Source: Heligmosomoides polygyrus polygyrus (taxonomy: Eukaryota; Nematoda; Chromadorea; Rhabditida; Heligmosomidae). Taken from it: a stretch of DNA of 64,000 nt. Of this stretch, positions 23,570 to 38,399 are shown in pieces. The stretch is taken from NCBI GenBank assembly GCA_947396885.1, contig OX377205.1, positions 63,398,969 to 63,462,968 of the forward strand. The letters are read 5' to 3'. Position 1 is the first letter of the stretch, and the number at the start of each line of letters is the position of its first letter. The notes below the pieces were generated by a model that saw only the letters and a list, made by a program, of their open reading frames with translations, made no database searches and was not told the DNA's origin. Made by a program: the position numbers and the translations under genes.

Positions 23570-24055
23570 CGACCAACGTACTCAAGGACCTCGAAGGACG
23601 TCAACTTGAAGTTAACGAAGATGAACAGCTGGAAGTGGTGGAAAAACAAGAATAAGGTTGGGATCCGCAAGATTTATTTATTTATTTATTTATTTATTTA
23701 TTCATAGCGCAAGTACATGGAACACACGCGTGGAACAGAATAAGGAGAATAATTAAAGCAGTACTGGAAAACAGTAGAACACAGGACATGAAACAAGTAT
23801 TATGAGATGAACTGATAGACGTGGAAAGGCTGGCAAACAGTGCACACATGATAACGTTTTCGGATGAATTGGATTGTTTTGGAGGAAAGGGAATGTCTTC
23901 AATTGGATTTCATCTATGGAGCCGATCTCGTTGGTCCATGTATAGGAGCAAACTGTGAGGAGCTCCTATACATGGACCAACGAGTATCCTTTATGCGCTG
24001 CCCGTATTGTGACCAGTGCTTATCTTTCATGCACTTTGTGTCTGTGTATCACTGA
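23570..24055 (+). pseudogene. Second copy of the Cys-rich frame, interrupted by a CR1 tail
   Basis: Around 23574-23655 it reads NDTNLTKRTTNVLKDLEG, then RQLEVNEDEQLEVVEKQE. A (TTTA)n-containing insertion (about 23670-23812) follows. The frame resumes with DELIDVERLANSAHMITF-like sequence and an open segment to the stop at 24053: EERECLQLDFIYGADL, ANCEELL, RVSFMRCPYCDQCLSFMH and FVSVYH. It matches the frame at 16353-16720 on the other element, with a small extra segment before the Cys motif. It cannot be translated whole. Confidence 0.6.
23670..23812 (-). mobile_element. Short CR1-type 3' tail fragment
   Basis: A run of TTTATTTATT (23671-23700) followed by TTCATAGCGCAAG resembles the 3' end of the CR1 copy at 14050-14095 (TTTATTTATT then TTCACAGCATAG). 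It ends at about 23812, where homology between the two TIR elements resumes. The flanking aagat and gagat may be a short duplication. Confidence 0.6.
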
Positions 24056-24239
24056 TGTTAAACGTTTACACATCATTATGTTGAACAGCTTTCCCATCTT
24101 TTGGTTAAAAGACCGATCAGTAATAAAGAAGTAGCAACAAAGTGGCTCTAAACGGCATACATCTGGAAAACTGCGCAGCAGACATCTAAGATGGTATAGA
24201 TGTCAGAATCGCTCAAATCAACCAATCAGTTAAAATGCA

Positions 24240-24325
24240 AAAATGCAGCAGAGCAGAAAAGTCGAACCCTCTACCTTCCTCTCATGGAGTGACGTCGCTA
24301 CCCACTGCGCTACGAGCCGCTTCCC
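24240..24325 (-). repeat. tRNA-like segment
   Basis: On the minus strand it reads GCGGCTCGTAGCGCAGTGGG, TAGCGACG, then ...CATGAGAGGAAGGTAGAGGG and TTCGACTTT. The A box is TAGCGCAGTGGG and the B-box-like run is GGGTTCGACTT. The T-arm no longer pairs well. It is homologous to 16083-16145 and 17209-17285. Confidence 0.5.
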
Positions 24326-26116
24326 TCCGGCGGCATGGCGGTCGTACAAGACTCCCGAACTCGTGAGTCGCTGATTCCACTGTAACTTCAAGTATCCCCT
24401 ACTCCTCGGGTTTATCGACTTGGCAAAAAAAAACATTTTTATACTAATTGAGGAGTGGAGATTATTCCTATATGACTCGCTCTCTCCGTTCAGACATACG
24501 CTCCAGACCCTTCCCTTTTCAGAGAACGGAAATTTCTTGCGGGACGTTTCGTAATCGTTTCATTATTGTCCTTTACAAGACTTCGTTATGCATTACCAAC
24601 TCACTATTGAGTTGGTATTGGCTCTTTGGGGTCTTAGTGCTGTTTTTTTTTTGTTTGTTCTGGAAGCGCAAAGCAGCTCTGGGGAGGGCTCCCCTTGTAA
24701 GGCAGCCAAATACGACATCTTTTACGAAGCGCTGGTGTGTTCCACTGGTGAACTGAGCTAGGCCAGTTATGACGTAATTGGGCATTAATGTGCCTTGCTA
24801 CCAGAGCATATAACCACTTAATTCAAGGTGAAGCGGTCCAAGCTGCTTTGCGCTCGTGACTTGTATTGGTCAATCAAATAGACGCGGAGCTACTGATGTG
24901 TTCCTTTTTTTAAGAGGTTGCGTGCCCCTATTATACTACTTACCCGGTTGCATCCGAATCGGATATCCGAAATCCGGCTCGGCCGAAAATGGCGTTATCT
25001 GAATCATCCGAAGATCCGGGGATTCTAAAATTGCCCTCATCTGAATCATCCGAAGATCCGGGGTTTCGAAATTGCCCTCATTTGAATCATCCGAAGATCC
25101 GGGGCTTGAAAAAATGGCCTATCCGAATCATCCGATTATCCGGAAGATCGGTGTCGGATCCAATGTCTAATCGCTACTGACCGAACGACTGCTCTATAGC
25201 TCTTCGACTTCAGGTGCTCTGGTATCTTCTTATCGCAGAGCACGCCAGTCAGCGAACGCCACCTGGACCAAGCTGCACTCACGCGTGAGTTCACTTCAAC
25301 CATCAGACCGCCGTCAGACGCTATTGCTGATCCCAGGTATTTAAGCAGTGCGTGCAAGTTCAGTACGGTTAATCCTCATGGAGCCGAACGAAGACTTCAC
25401 GTCTGGCGTTCAGATTGAATCCGAACCTCGCCAGACAGTCGCACCAAGCTTGCACCTGCCGCTCGAGATCACCTTTATCATCGCAAGCGAGCATCACGTC
25501 ATCAGCATAAAGCAGCGTCCATGGAACAGGCTGCTGAAGATCTCGCGTAATGGCATCCATGACGACAGCAAAGAGGAGTGGGGAAAGCGCAGCACCCTGG
25601 TGCACCCCAATGGAGATGGGAAACTCCATTGAGGTTCCAGCTGCAGGTTTCACTCTACTCCTTGACAGGAGTAGAGCATCAGCACCCACTCTATGAGTTT
25701 CTCAGGTACGTTGTGCTGTCGCAAGGATACCATATAAACTCACGGTACGCGGTCGAAGGCCTCCTCCAATTCGAGAAAGGCTATATGCACCGGCTTCTGT
25801 TTCTCGCGATGCTTTTCACCAGGAGGCGGGCGGCGTGTATAGCGTCGTGGTCCCACAACCAGATACAAAGCCGCACTGGTTGTCGGACAGCTTGACGATT
25901 TCACGAATTCGTCTGTCGAGGATCTGCTCGAAGATCTTCATGCTGTGCGAGAGCAAGCGAGTCGGACGGTAATTGGAGCAGTCTGCAGGACCGCCCTTCT
26001 TCTTCCAAATCGGAATCGTCGTACTGTTGTGCCAACATTCCGGTACTTTCTTCTGCTTTATTACCTGGTTGAAGATGAGGAATGAGAAAATTGCTTGAAA
26101 ATCCCAGATTGCTTGT

Positions 26117-28565
26117 ATTCTAGTATATTTTTTAATGCACAGGACATGAACACATGGTAGGCATAAGAACGTGTCAGGTATTAAAAATATAGGAAGCAGC
26201 TTTAAAAACAACATGTGCTGTAGCAACTGAATAATAGAGAACATGGAAGAGATTGCAGTCGACTGTTCTGGTTAGTCGTGGGGTATGGCGCGAGTGCATC
26301 GATAAGTATGTAAATAGATAATTCGATTGTGCTAACGACCAGGCTTTCACAGAAAAGCGTAGATGATCTTGTTTGTTACTCGGATGGATGCGTAACGGCT
26401 GCTTCTACGGGTGCCAAGCAAGTCGCAGTGGATCTGGCTCTGGATTTTCGGATATTAAGTCTTCCCATCCCTTAACAATCCAACTGCAGGTTTACCCAAG
26501 ATTGCTCACATTTTGCAGGAATGCCATCGTGGGTAGATCTGTCGGTTATTTTGGTGGTATAAGTGTTGTAAACTGTACATAATCTCGTGAATGGAGACGT
26601 CTTCAGTTGCGTCAGCAATTATCAGTGGATTCTCCAACATTGGGGTTTTGTGGATGCAGTGCTATTCACAACAGTTGTTGCTTGTTTAATGTATTGCATG
26701 CTCGTTACATCGCAGACAGGAGGTCGTTTTTAACTCAGTGTGAATTTGAACTGGCAGAAACCGAAGCCGTCATAGTTGCATGTGCTTCGGTACCGTCCAG
26801 GGCATGTGGAAGGGCCAGAATTGAGGAAGTTGCCTCCTTCTCCTACACCTCGCCACCCTGCTTTAAAATTGTGTGAGCGCCCTGAAGGGGCACAGGACTG
26901 TAGAGGAGGTTCATGTTAGGGAGTGATAGGGCAAACCACCGCTTGGTTCTGCCACACTCAGGTTGTAGCATTCTTCTTTGCTCCGCTCTCCATTTAATTT
27001 CGTTGCTGAGTTTCACATTTTCATTTTTAGTTACTGCTCTCTGTCACTTTGCCATTAGAAAACTGCCACCTGCAATATCACTTGTCTGCGGATCTACTGA
27101 ATGGTCATTTATTTTGCAGGAATATGCTTCATGTGCTGGTATCAATCTTTGAGTTTCTCGCGGTTAGCTTGTCCACCGCGGCTGTTCACCGCCAAGGTAT
27201 CAGAGGTGCGCTTTCAGTCCAAGCATGGAGACATGCAGACGCATCCTTCCATCAACCTCCCCCTTGTGGAGGTGAACAGGATGAGTGACGCTATGCTGAA
27301 ATGAATTCAACGAGTCTTCGTAGAAAAAATCGACAATCGAACGCGACCAGAGTAGACGTGATGACATCGGTTTCGAGTGCACTCTAACAGGTCTGGAAGT
27401 GAGCTAGGCGTCACGCTAACTGGTTGACTGGAAGTGGCTAGAAGCCGGAGAAAATGCAGAGCGCTCGTTATAGTCTCTTACGCTTTGAATGATTCACAAA
27501 GAAGCTTTAAGGAATTGGCGCACGTTCTACCAAGACATACTGTAACCGTTGAAGTGATTGGTATTCGTGTGTCTCACAGCTTCGCACTATACCTTCGTCT
27601 TGGCGAAATTCTAGACACACTGACTAACGCCTCATTCCAACGAAGAGTGTGGCCTGTTTTATTTTTTTATTTTGCTCCAGAGAACTGCATTAAGCTATAA
27701 GACATTTCCTTAGAATTATCCCTAATGGGACCTCCCATCTCCACCACGGCACTTAGATAACGGTAGAAAACAGTAAGTGATTGATAGCTCTCATCAAGTC
27801 TAGTTAACCTCATTGGTTACGTTAGTAGCCTTGAATAAACCTTAGCTTTGCGGCAGAAGCTCTTGAGGAGTGCGGTAGTCGAAATGCAATTACTCATTAC
27901 TGCTAATTTTTCGTGCGGGCTAATGAACCCCTACATGAGGGCTCTTAGAAACTGCATAGAATTAGTTATCGCTCTGCTGAGAGGCAGATGCGTCATTATG
28001 AAACATTCAGGTCCATCAGGCAGACCATTTTGAGTCACCTAATGAAGGGCTGATGTGAGAGATTTTTTAAAGGGAGGGTTAAGAAAAAGGGAGTGAAATT
28101 TCGCAACATCCTTTCTAACGCCGTTCTTTATGCCTTGCACTTTACGGAGAGTCGGTGGGCAGATTAGAGACGACTGCATTCCAGAGGACCGAGAACGATC
28201 AGGGAATTGACCCGTGTGCCAGCGACGTCTCTTCGGACTGCGCCAATACACATCGTTTCTAACATTGGAGATTGTCGATTTTCCCTGACTAACGTGCTAT
28301 TCGAGTGCAGCTTGCTGGTTTCATCAGCCGTTTAGCTTGAATCTCCGGCGTTGGTCGTACCATTAATGTCATACCATTCTATATCGAAATTATGCTTTAC
28401 CTTCCATAGGATACCACGAAAGGGTTTCTATCACGCATTTTGATTCCGAAATGAATGTCGATGTTATCATAGACGCGAGAAGTTAATGTCCTGCACCTGT
28501 TGTCCAGTTTGTGATGCCTCGTTTATTCTTCGAATGAATTGCGGTGGCTCTCTGAAGAAGGTGAT
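26117..28565. other. Stretch without a recognisable gene
   Basis: Several open frames of 60-100 codons occur, but none has family motifs or consistent splice-bounded extension. I see no repeats worth naming. Confidence 0.4.
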
Positions 28566-28647
28566 TTTAGAGAACCCTTAAAAATGGACCGGTATGCTTA
28601 AATCTATTTAGAGAACCCTTAAAAATGGACCGGTATGCTTAAATCTA
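28566..28647 (+). repeat. Perfect 41-bp tandem duplication
   Basis: The unit beginning TTTAGAGAACCCTTAAAAAT and ending TTAAATCTA occurs at 28566-28606 and again at 28607-28647 without a mismatch, which implies a recent event. Confidence 0.95.
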
Positions 28648-29286
28648 TACAAAACAGCATTACTAGAAAGCCATGGAAAAGTTTTTGGTTTTCACTACAA
28701 CGCTATGCCATCAACAATTGAGAGAAATTAACTTTTAGACTTGCGCAGTCTTGCCTACCGTAGATGAAAGTAAGGCCAAATGATGTGCCACGCCTTTCTC
28801 TTCAAGGGTTGTATTCAATTTCATATTCTAACACAAGGGGTGGTTAGTGGAAAATCTAGATTCTCAGAACAATAAGTAAGGTCTTCCTTCTTCACTTGTC
28901 GAGCCGACATTGCATTTCTGAAGGTGGACGAAACCGCTGCCCTCAGACGTTATCTCATCCTGGTCGGACGAGTTTTGCGCTAAGCGTTAGCTGAGTGTTT
29001 GATTCCCTATATAGCCCTCTTAAATGGATGGGCAATGAGGTGAATCTGGGTGGCTAAAGTAGTTGCGTCAGTGCGTTGGTTCATTGGTTTGTTCACAGCG
29101 GCATGCCCACCTTTATGAACGTGATGGTGAGCGTGAGATATCTAGGTGACAGATATTCTGAAGCGCTGACCTTATATTTGATGGAGATAGGTTATTGTTT
29201 CGTATGGGTTCACAAAGGAGGCGACCGGTAAGAGGGCGATGCGATTTGGTCGGGTACGATTTGCAGTGAACGTAAAGCTTTATATA

Positions 29287-30170
29287 CCAGGCTGTCCAAT
29301 AATTCTTGTCCGAAAATTTCACCATTTTTAATTTTTTTCAACTTTATTGAAAAACAAGTTTAATCAACAGTATAATCACCACAGTTATCCACAACAGTGA
29401 CCCATCGATTGGGAAGGTCGCCGATGCCTTCCGCCCAGAACTCCGGGGGCTGCGACTCGAAGAAGTCCGCGATGTTGGATTTGAGGTTGTCGTAGTTGGT
29501 GAATTGTCTTCCGGCCAAATGGTGCTTCAGCGGGCGGAACAAGTGGTAGTCGGAGGGGGCGAGGTCCGGGGAATACGGCGGATGGGCAACCGTCTCCCAG
29601 CCGAGCGTCGCCAACTTATGCTGGGTCTCCTTCGTGGGGGCCCGCGTTGTGGTGCAGCAGGTGGACCGAGGCTCGTCGGGGTCGCTTTTCTCGGATGGCG
29701 GCGGCTAGTTTCTCGAGCTGATCGGTGCAGATGGAGGCGGTGACCGTCCTGCCTTGCGGGAGCAGCTCGAAGTACAGCATGCCCTTGGCGTCCCACCAGC
29801 AGCAGAGCATGATCTTCAGCGGGTGTTCCCTGTCCTCGAGGCTCGTGTCGCCGCTCTCGAAACGATTGAACCAGCGCCTGACCGTGCGGTGGGACACTGC
29901 ATCCTCCTTGCACGCTCTGCAGATGTTGGCGACCGCGGTGCCCGTGTCGTTGCCCAGCAGCCACTCGTAGTACATGAACGAACGAATTCGACCTTGGTCC
30001 ATTTTAGCTTGTACTGGTAGCCAGACGCGACGACTGCGCCTTATATACCCCCAGCGTGGAACTCTGGAGAGCCTTGTAGAAGGTTTTTACACTTGCCTGA
30101 TATTATAACACTTCTAAGGAAAATTATAGAATTTTGAAAATTTTCGGACAGGAATTATTGGACAGTCTGG
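29287..30170 (-). mobile_element. Internally deleted mariner transposon, complete ends
   Basis: The left terminus CCAGGCTGTCCAATAATTC and the right terminus (complement) CCAGACTGTCCAATAATTCC are nearly identical, and both are flanked by TA (29285-29286 and 30171-30172). At 884 bp it is shorter than the usual roughly 1.3 kb. The deletion and frameshift lie in the transposase gene. With both ends kept, it could in principle be moved by a transposase made elsewhere. Confidence 0.92.
29360..30002 (-). pseudogene. Mariner transposase, internally deleted and frameshifted
   Basis: The N-terminus starts at the ATG at 30000-30002 and has the DNA-binding helix-turn-helix half (RSFMYYEWLLGNDTGTAV, then RRWFNRFESGDTSLEDRE). 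It then jumps straight to the IMLCCWWDAKGMLYFELLPQ block. The segment that should hold the first catalytic Asp (GDExW) is lost, roughly 110 residues. The second catalytic block reads LLHHNAGPH where DNAxPH is normal, so the Asp is replaced. A frameshift near 29615 leads to the third block, PPYSPDLAPSDYHLF, and a C-terminus ending at the stop at 29360. It is inactive. The family is DD34D mariner. Confidence 0.9.
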
Positions 30171-30172
30171 TA

Positions 30173-32685
30173 TCATCAAAGCTGATTGTTTGGAACCAAA
30201 AGAAACACTGGACTTTTTGGTCGTGCGTCAGTTGAAGGAAAGATCGCATTTGCAGGTCAGCTACATCTTCGTGGTGGCTGCAGGTTACCGCGTACGAGTG
30301 CGAAGCATGACCCATACAAAAATTCTAGGACCCTCATGCAGAATAGCTGTTCACATCTATGACAAAGTGGGCGTACCATTTCTCAGCTCAAAGGCATTGT
30401 TTGAGTATTTTCTTTCTAACCATGTCCGTAGATTCTTCCGGCCAATTATACGAACTGCGTAGCCCTATGTCATAACCTCAACTCATCGCCCAGGTTCAGT
30501 CCGCCGTCCTACATGAGTACCAGATGTTGAATACCCCGATAATCTATACCTCAGTCTGAATGTGGCAACAAACCTGTTTTGAAAGGATCAATACGCGGAC
30601 GCAATTACCTTCATGTTATCGTGCGCTCTGGTGTCTGCATGAGCTCGATCCCAAATCGAGCGTTCAGCGCATTCTGAAGAGGACTGAAGGCACTGAACTT
30701 CATTAAATTTGAAGTGTTTGCCAGAAATCGTTCGTAACTACTCCAGAGCGTTTTTGCATCCAACTTCGAAAGAGTGACAGTTTCGAAAATATGACGAAGC
30801 CGTCGTAGCAGTACTTTGTTGAGATTTCTAATACGCCGCCCTATTTACCAAACCATAACTGTGCTATAATTGTTGGGTTCTGCACTCTGTGGCACAATTC
30901 CCTGCTCGACTACTCGGTGAGTTTTCTTTGTCTTCGTGTATCCTTGTTTCGATTTTTATGTGTCTTCTACATGTTGTATACTCTAAAATTGCGATGTTAT
31001 GTAAGCAATTACAAAAGAACGATCTAAAGGGATTTGTTCTACCACATGGGTCGTGCGTTATTTCTCTTGTCACCCTGACAGGCCCATCACCAGCCCTCTG
31101 GCTTTCCCAAGAGTCTAGTGGTTGCAATACGAAATAAAGGCGCAGACTGTTCCTGTGGCAGCGCGACAGGAGGTACGCCTCCTCCTGATGGGGCGTGGCG
31201 TTGGACGCTGTTCCGCGGACCGGAAACTTTTGTTTTGCGTCGCAAAGGTTTCGTAGGGCAGTGGTTAGACTCTCGGTGTAGCCAAGTGGTTGGGGGTCAG
31301 TGAGAAAGGGGGATGAGAAGAAGATCGCATGTCTCCCGGCGAGGGGCGTGGCCATATTTTGTAACTCCTGACCGTCCCCCGGTTCCTGCGCGTCCCTTCA
31401 GCGGGCCTTCGACGCGGCCGACAAGTCGAACAAGCTAAAAGCAATGTTTCAGATCAAAGTGCTTCGATGCGCCCCAACGGCGTGTGTTGTGCAATTCAAT
31501 TTGGGATATGTAGGTGTAATATTCAAAACAATTTAATCGTGAAGCATGAAATAATATTAACTGAGGCATCACGCGGATTGCCATCTTCGACGTAGCCGTC
31601 AGTCCAGGCAGCGATCAGATTTTAGGCTGACCTTCTTCTGGAACTCGAGAACACGTCACGTTGTCCAGTGACACTACTCTCTTGAGCTGTTCAGTATCTC
31701 CATGGTTTTCAGTTTCTTCGGCATCAGAGCAATCTTGAAACTTCGACAACGTCTTTCCGTAATCTATTCAGTGCCGGAATCCGAAGGGTCTTTGAGATTA
31801 ATTTTAGCCGTGTGTAGCATAGACACGCTACCTACTCTCAGTTCGTGAACCACTTGTTTCATCATCTTCTAGAACACGGTGGAGATTGGCTGTGAACCTG
31901 TTACGCTACCTCAAACTGGGTAATTTCACCGAAGTACCTACCGCCTTATCATGGGCGCATGGCAGCGCAGTCAGAAAAGGCGCCTATCGTATGGACGCGC
32001 CTCTTGGTTCTGATTTTCCGTCAAGACAAACCAATGCCTCCATCCCTCCGAGGTCGGTGAATTGGTACCAAATTTGTCCAGAAAGTAAGAAGCACTGATT
32101 TGGTCATCGGCTTAACACCACAAGACATTGTATGGACCAAATCCGCATTACAATTGCCTCCACAACATCCAGTAGAAGTAGAAAGCGTGGCACAATCCAT
32201 AAGAGACCAATTAACGCGTTTATCTTTCCTTTCTCCCTATCGCCTTATCAAGGCAGTGACCTCTGCTAGTGATAAGGCTGTCCAAACAGCTGGCAGGCGT
32301 ACCCCACAGGTGTTTAAATGTTTAGTCGTCACAGACAGACAACTTATGGGTAACTAGCTGAATAGGTTGAAAGGGAAGCAAAGAGGAGGGTCATGGAAGG
32401 TCCTTGCTCCTTTGCGTCTGTGCGCACACATCTTGTGCAGTAGCTGCTACCGACTTCTCCGCATTCTTCACCTGTCCTGCTATCTGTCCACATAATCAGT
32501 GCCCTCATGAAAGTATTCCCAAGCACCATCGATAATTTTAGTGCAGTTCTTTTAGTGACCCGAAGGGAGAGGGGGTGGTCACCTTACTTTTTGTTCTTTG
32601 AGTTGCATTTGAACTTTCTAAGGTACATTAATTCGTGGTTGCTATCTTGATTTGTTACAGAACTGGTTGCTGCTCTATTCTTACT
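30173..32685. other. Stretch without a recognisable gene
   Basis: I found no exon that extends into a known family. An open frame at 32100-32357 has exon-like composition but no motif I know. A segment at 31245-31300 resembles a tRNA A box only. Confidence 0.4.
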
Positions 32686-32702
32686 GTTAGCTGCCCATTA
32701 GT

Positions 32703-32845
32703 CTTCTTCTTCTCCTCTTGAGCGTTCAGTCCCGCGCAGTCGCAGGGTCCGCTGCTTTTGTGATCCGTCGCCACCTCATTCTATCAAGGGCGTCATCTGG
32801 CGCAGCGCCGATTTCGACGAGATCTCTCTTGATCCTTTTCTTTGG
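32703..32845 (-). mobile_element. 143-bp RTE 3' fragment with 17-bp target duplication
   Basis: The sequence matches the 3' end of the RTE at 42085-45095, starting at the left with the same (GAA)n-type tail and continuing TGAGCGTTCAGTCCCGCGCA. The 17-bp sequence gttagctgcccattagt flanks it directly (32686-32702 and 32846-32862). It is a strongly 5'-truncated insertion. It ends about 200 bp upstream of the ALG-2 start codon. Confidence 0.9.
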
Positions 32846-33030
32846 GTTAGCTGCCCATTAGTATGTCATGATATTGCTTGTTGGTTTAATCTTCTTACTG
32901 CGGTGTGTCTTTCTACGAAACCTTTTCCTTTTTTCCTCGACGATTTCCTACGCAATGTCATGATCTCCTTACTGCGTGAATGAGCTGCATCGTCCCGCCC
33001 TTGGTATGCGCATCTGAATGAGTTGATGTT

Positions 33031-33043
33031 GTTTCTTCTTCAG
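33031..33043 (+). promoter_or_regulatory. Splice acceptor 5 nt before the ALG-2 start (likely spliced-leader site)
   Basis: GTTTCTTCTTCAG ends at 33043, and only GCACA separates it from the ATG at 33049. A pyrimidine-rich acceptor this close to a start codon is typical of nematode trans-splicing. It could instead end an intron in the 5' untranslated region. Confidence 0.6.
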
Positions 33044-33048
33044 GCACA

Positions 33049-38399
<5,351 letters not shown>

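Larger units (their letters stand above)
22936..25169. mobile_element. 2.23 kb TIR element, same family as 15240-19619, 8-bp duplication
   Basis: The ends are TAGACATGGGATCCGAATC at 22936 and, complemented, TAGACATTGGATCCGACACC at 25169. The sequence atcgctac repeats outside both ends (22928-22935 and 25170-25177). Subterminal CGGAT/ATCCG arrays lie at 22955-23155 and 24955-25160. Compared with the 4.38 kb copy, its right flank matches the other's left flank in reverse (CACGAGCG, GTGTTCC and CTCTTAAAA blocks). It keeps the Cys-rich frame at 23570-24055 and a second, inverted remnant of the same C-terminus at 23160-23270 (minus, CPYCAQCCFMHVVPVYH). Confidence 0.85.
22499..26102 (-). mobile_element. 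5'-truncated RTE-type retrotransposon, split by a TIR element
   Basis: Both sides carry the 14-bp duplication cccagattgcttgt (22485-22498 and 26103-26116). On the minus strand the 3' end at the left finishes in a (GAA)n tail (22500-22521). Coding blocks run right to left: KKVPECWHNSTTIPIWKKKG near 26050, VHQGAALSPLLFAVVMDA and LLYADDVMLACDD within 25369-25689, RVSAAWSRWRSLTGVLCD and RAVVRSVA at 25180-25330, then after the insertion YGGECWSATKEVETRLSVME, DKMREARLRWYGHVLRG and RPKQHWSDT (22618-22930). It lacks the endonuclease. It is closely related to the copies at 55.5-59 kb and 61.4 kb. Confidence 0.85.

Noticed and set aside
22936..25169. Long CGGAT-rich ends considered as a CRISPR-like or satellite array
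   Set aside because: The units vary in spacing and orientation, lie at both ends of a segment with 8-bp duplications, and are better explained as transposon subterminal repeats.
31118..31303. tRNA-like start (TAGGGCAGTGGTTAGACTC)
   Set aside because: No B box and no pairing T-arm or acceptor stem could be found.
32100..32357. Open frame with exon-like composition upstream of ALG-2
   Set aside because: No recognisable family and no splice-consistent partner exon; left unannotated as a gene.
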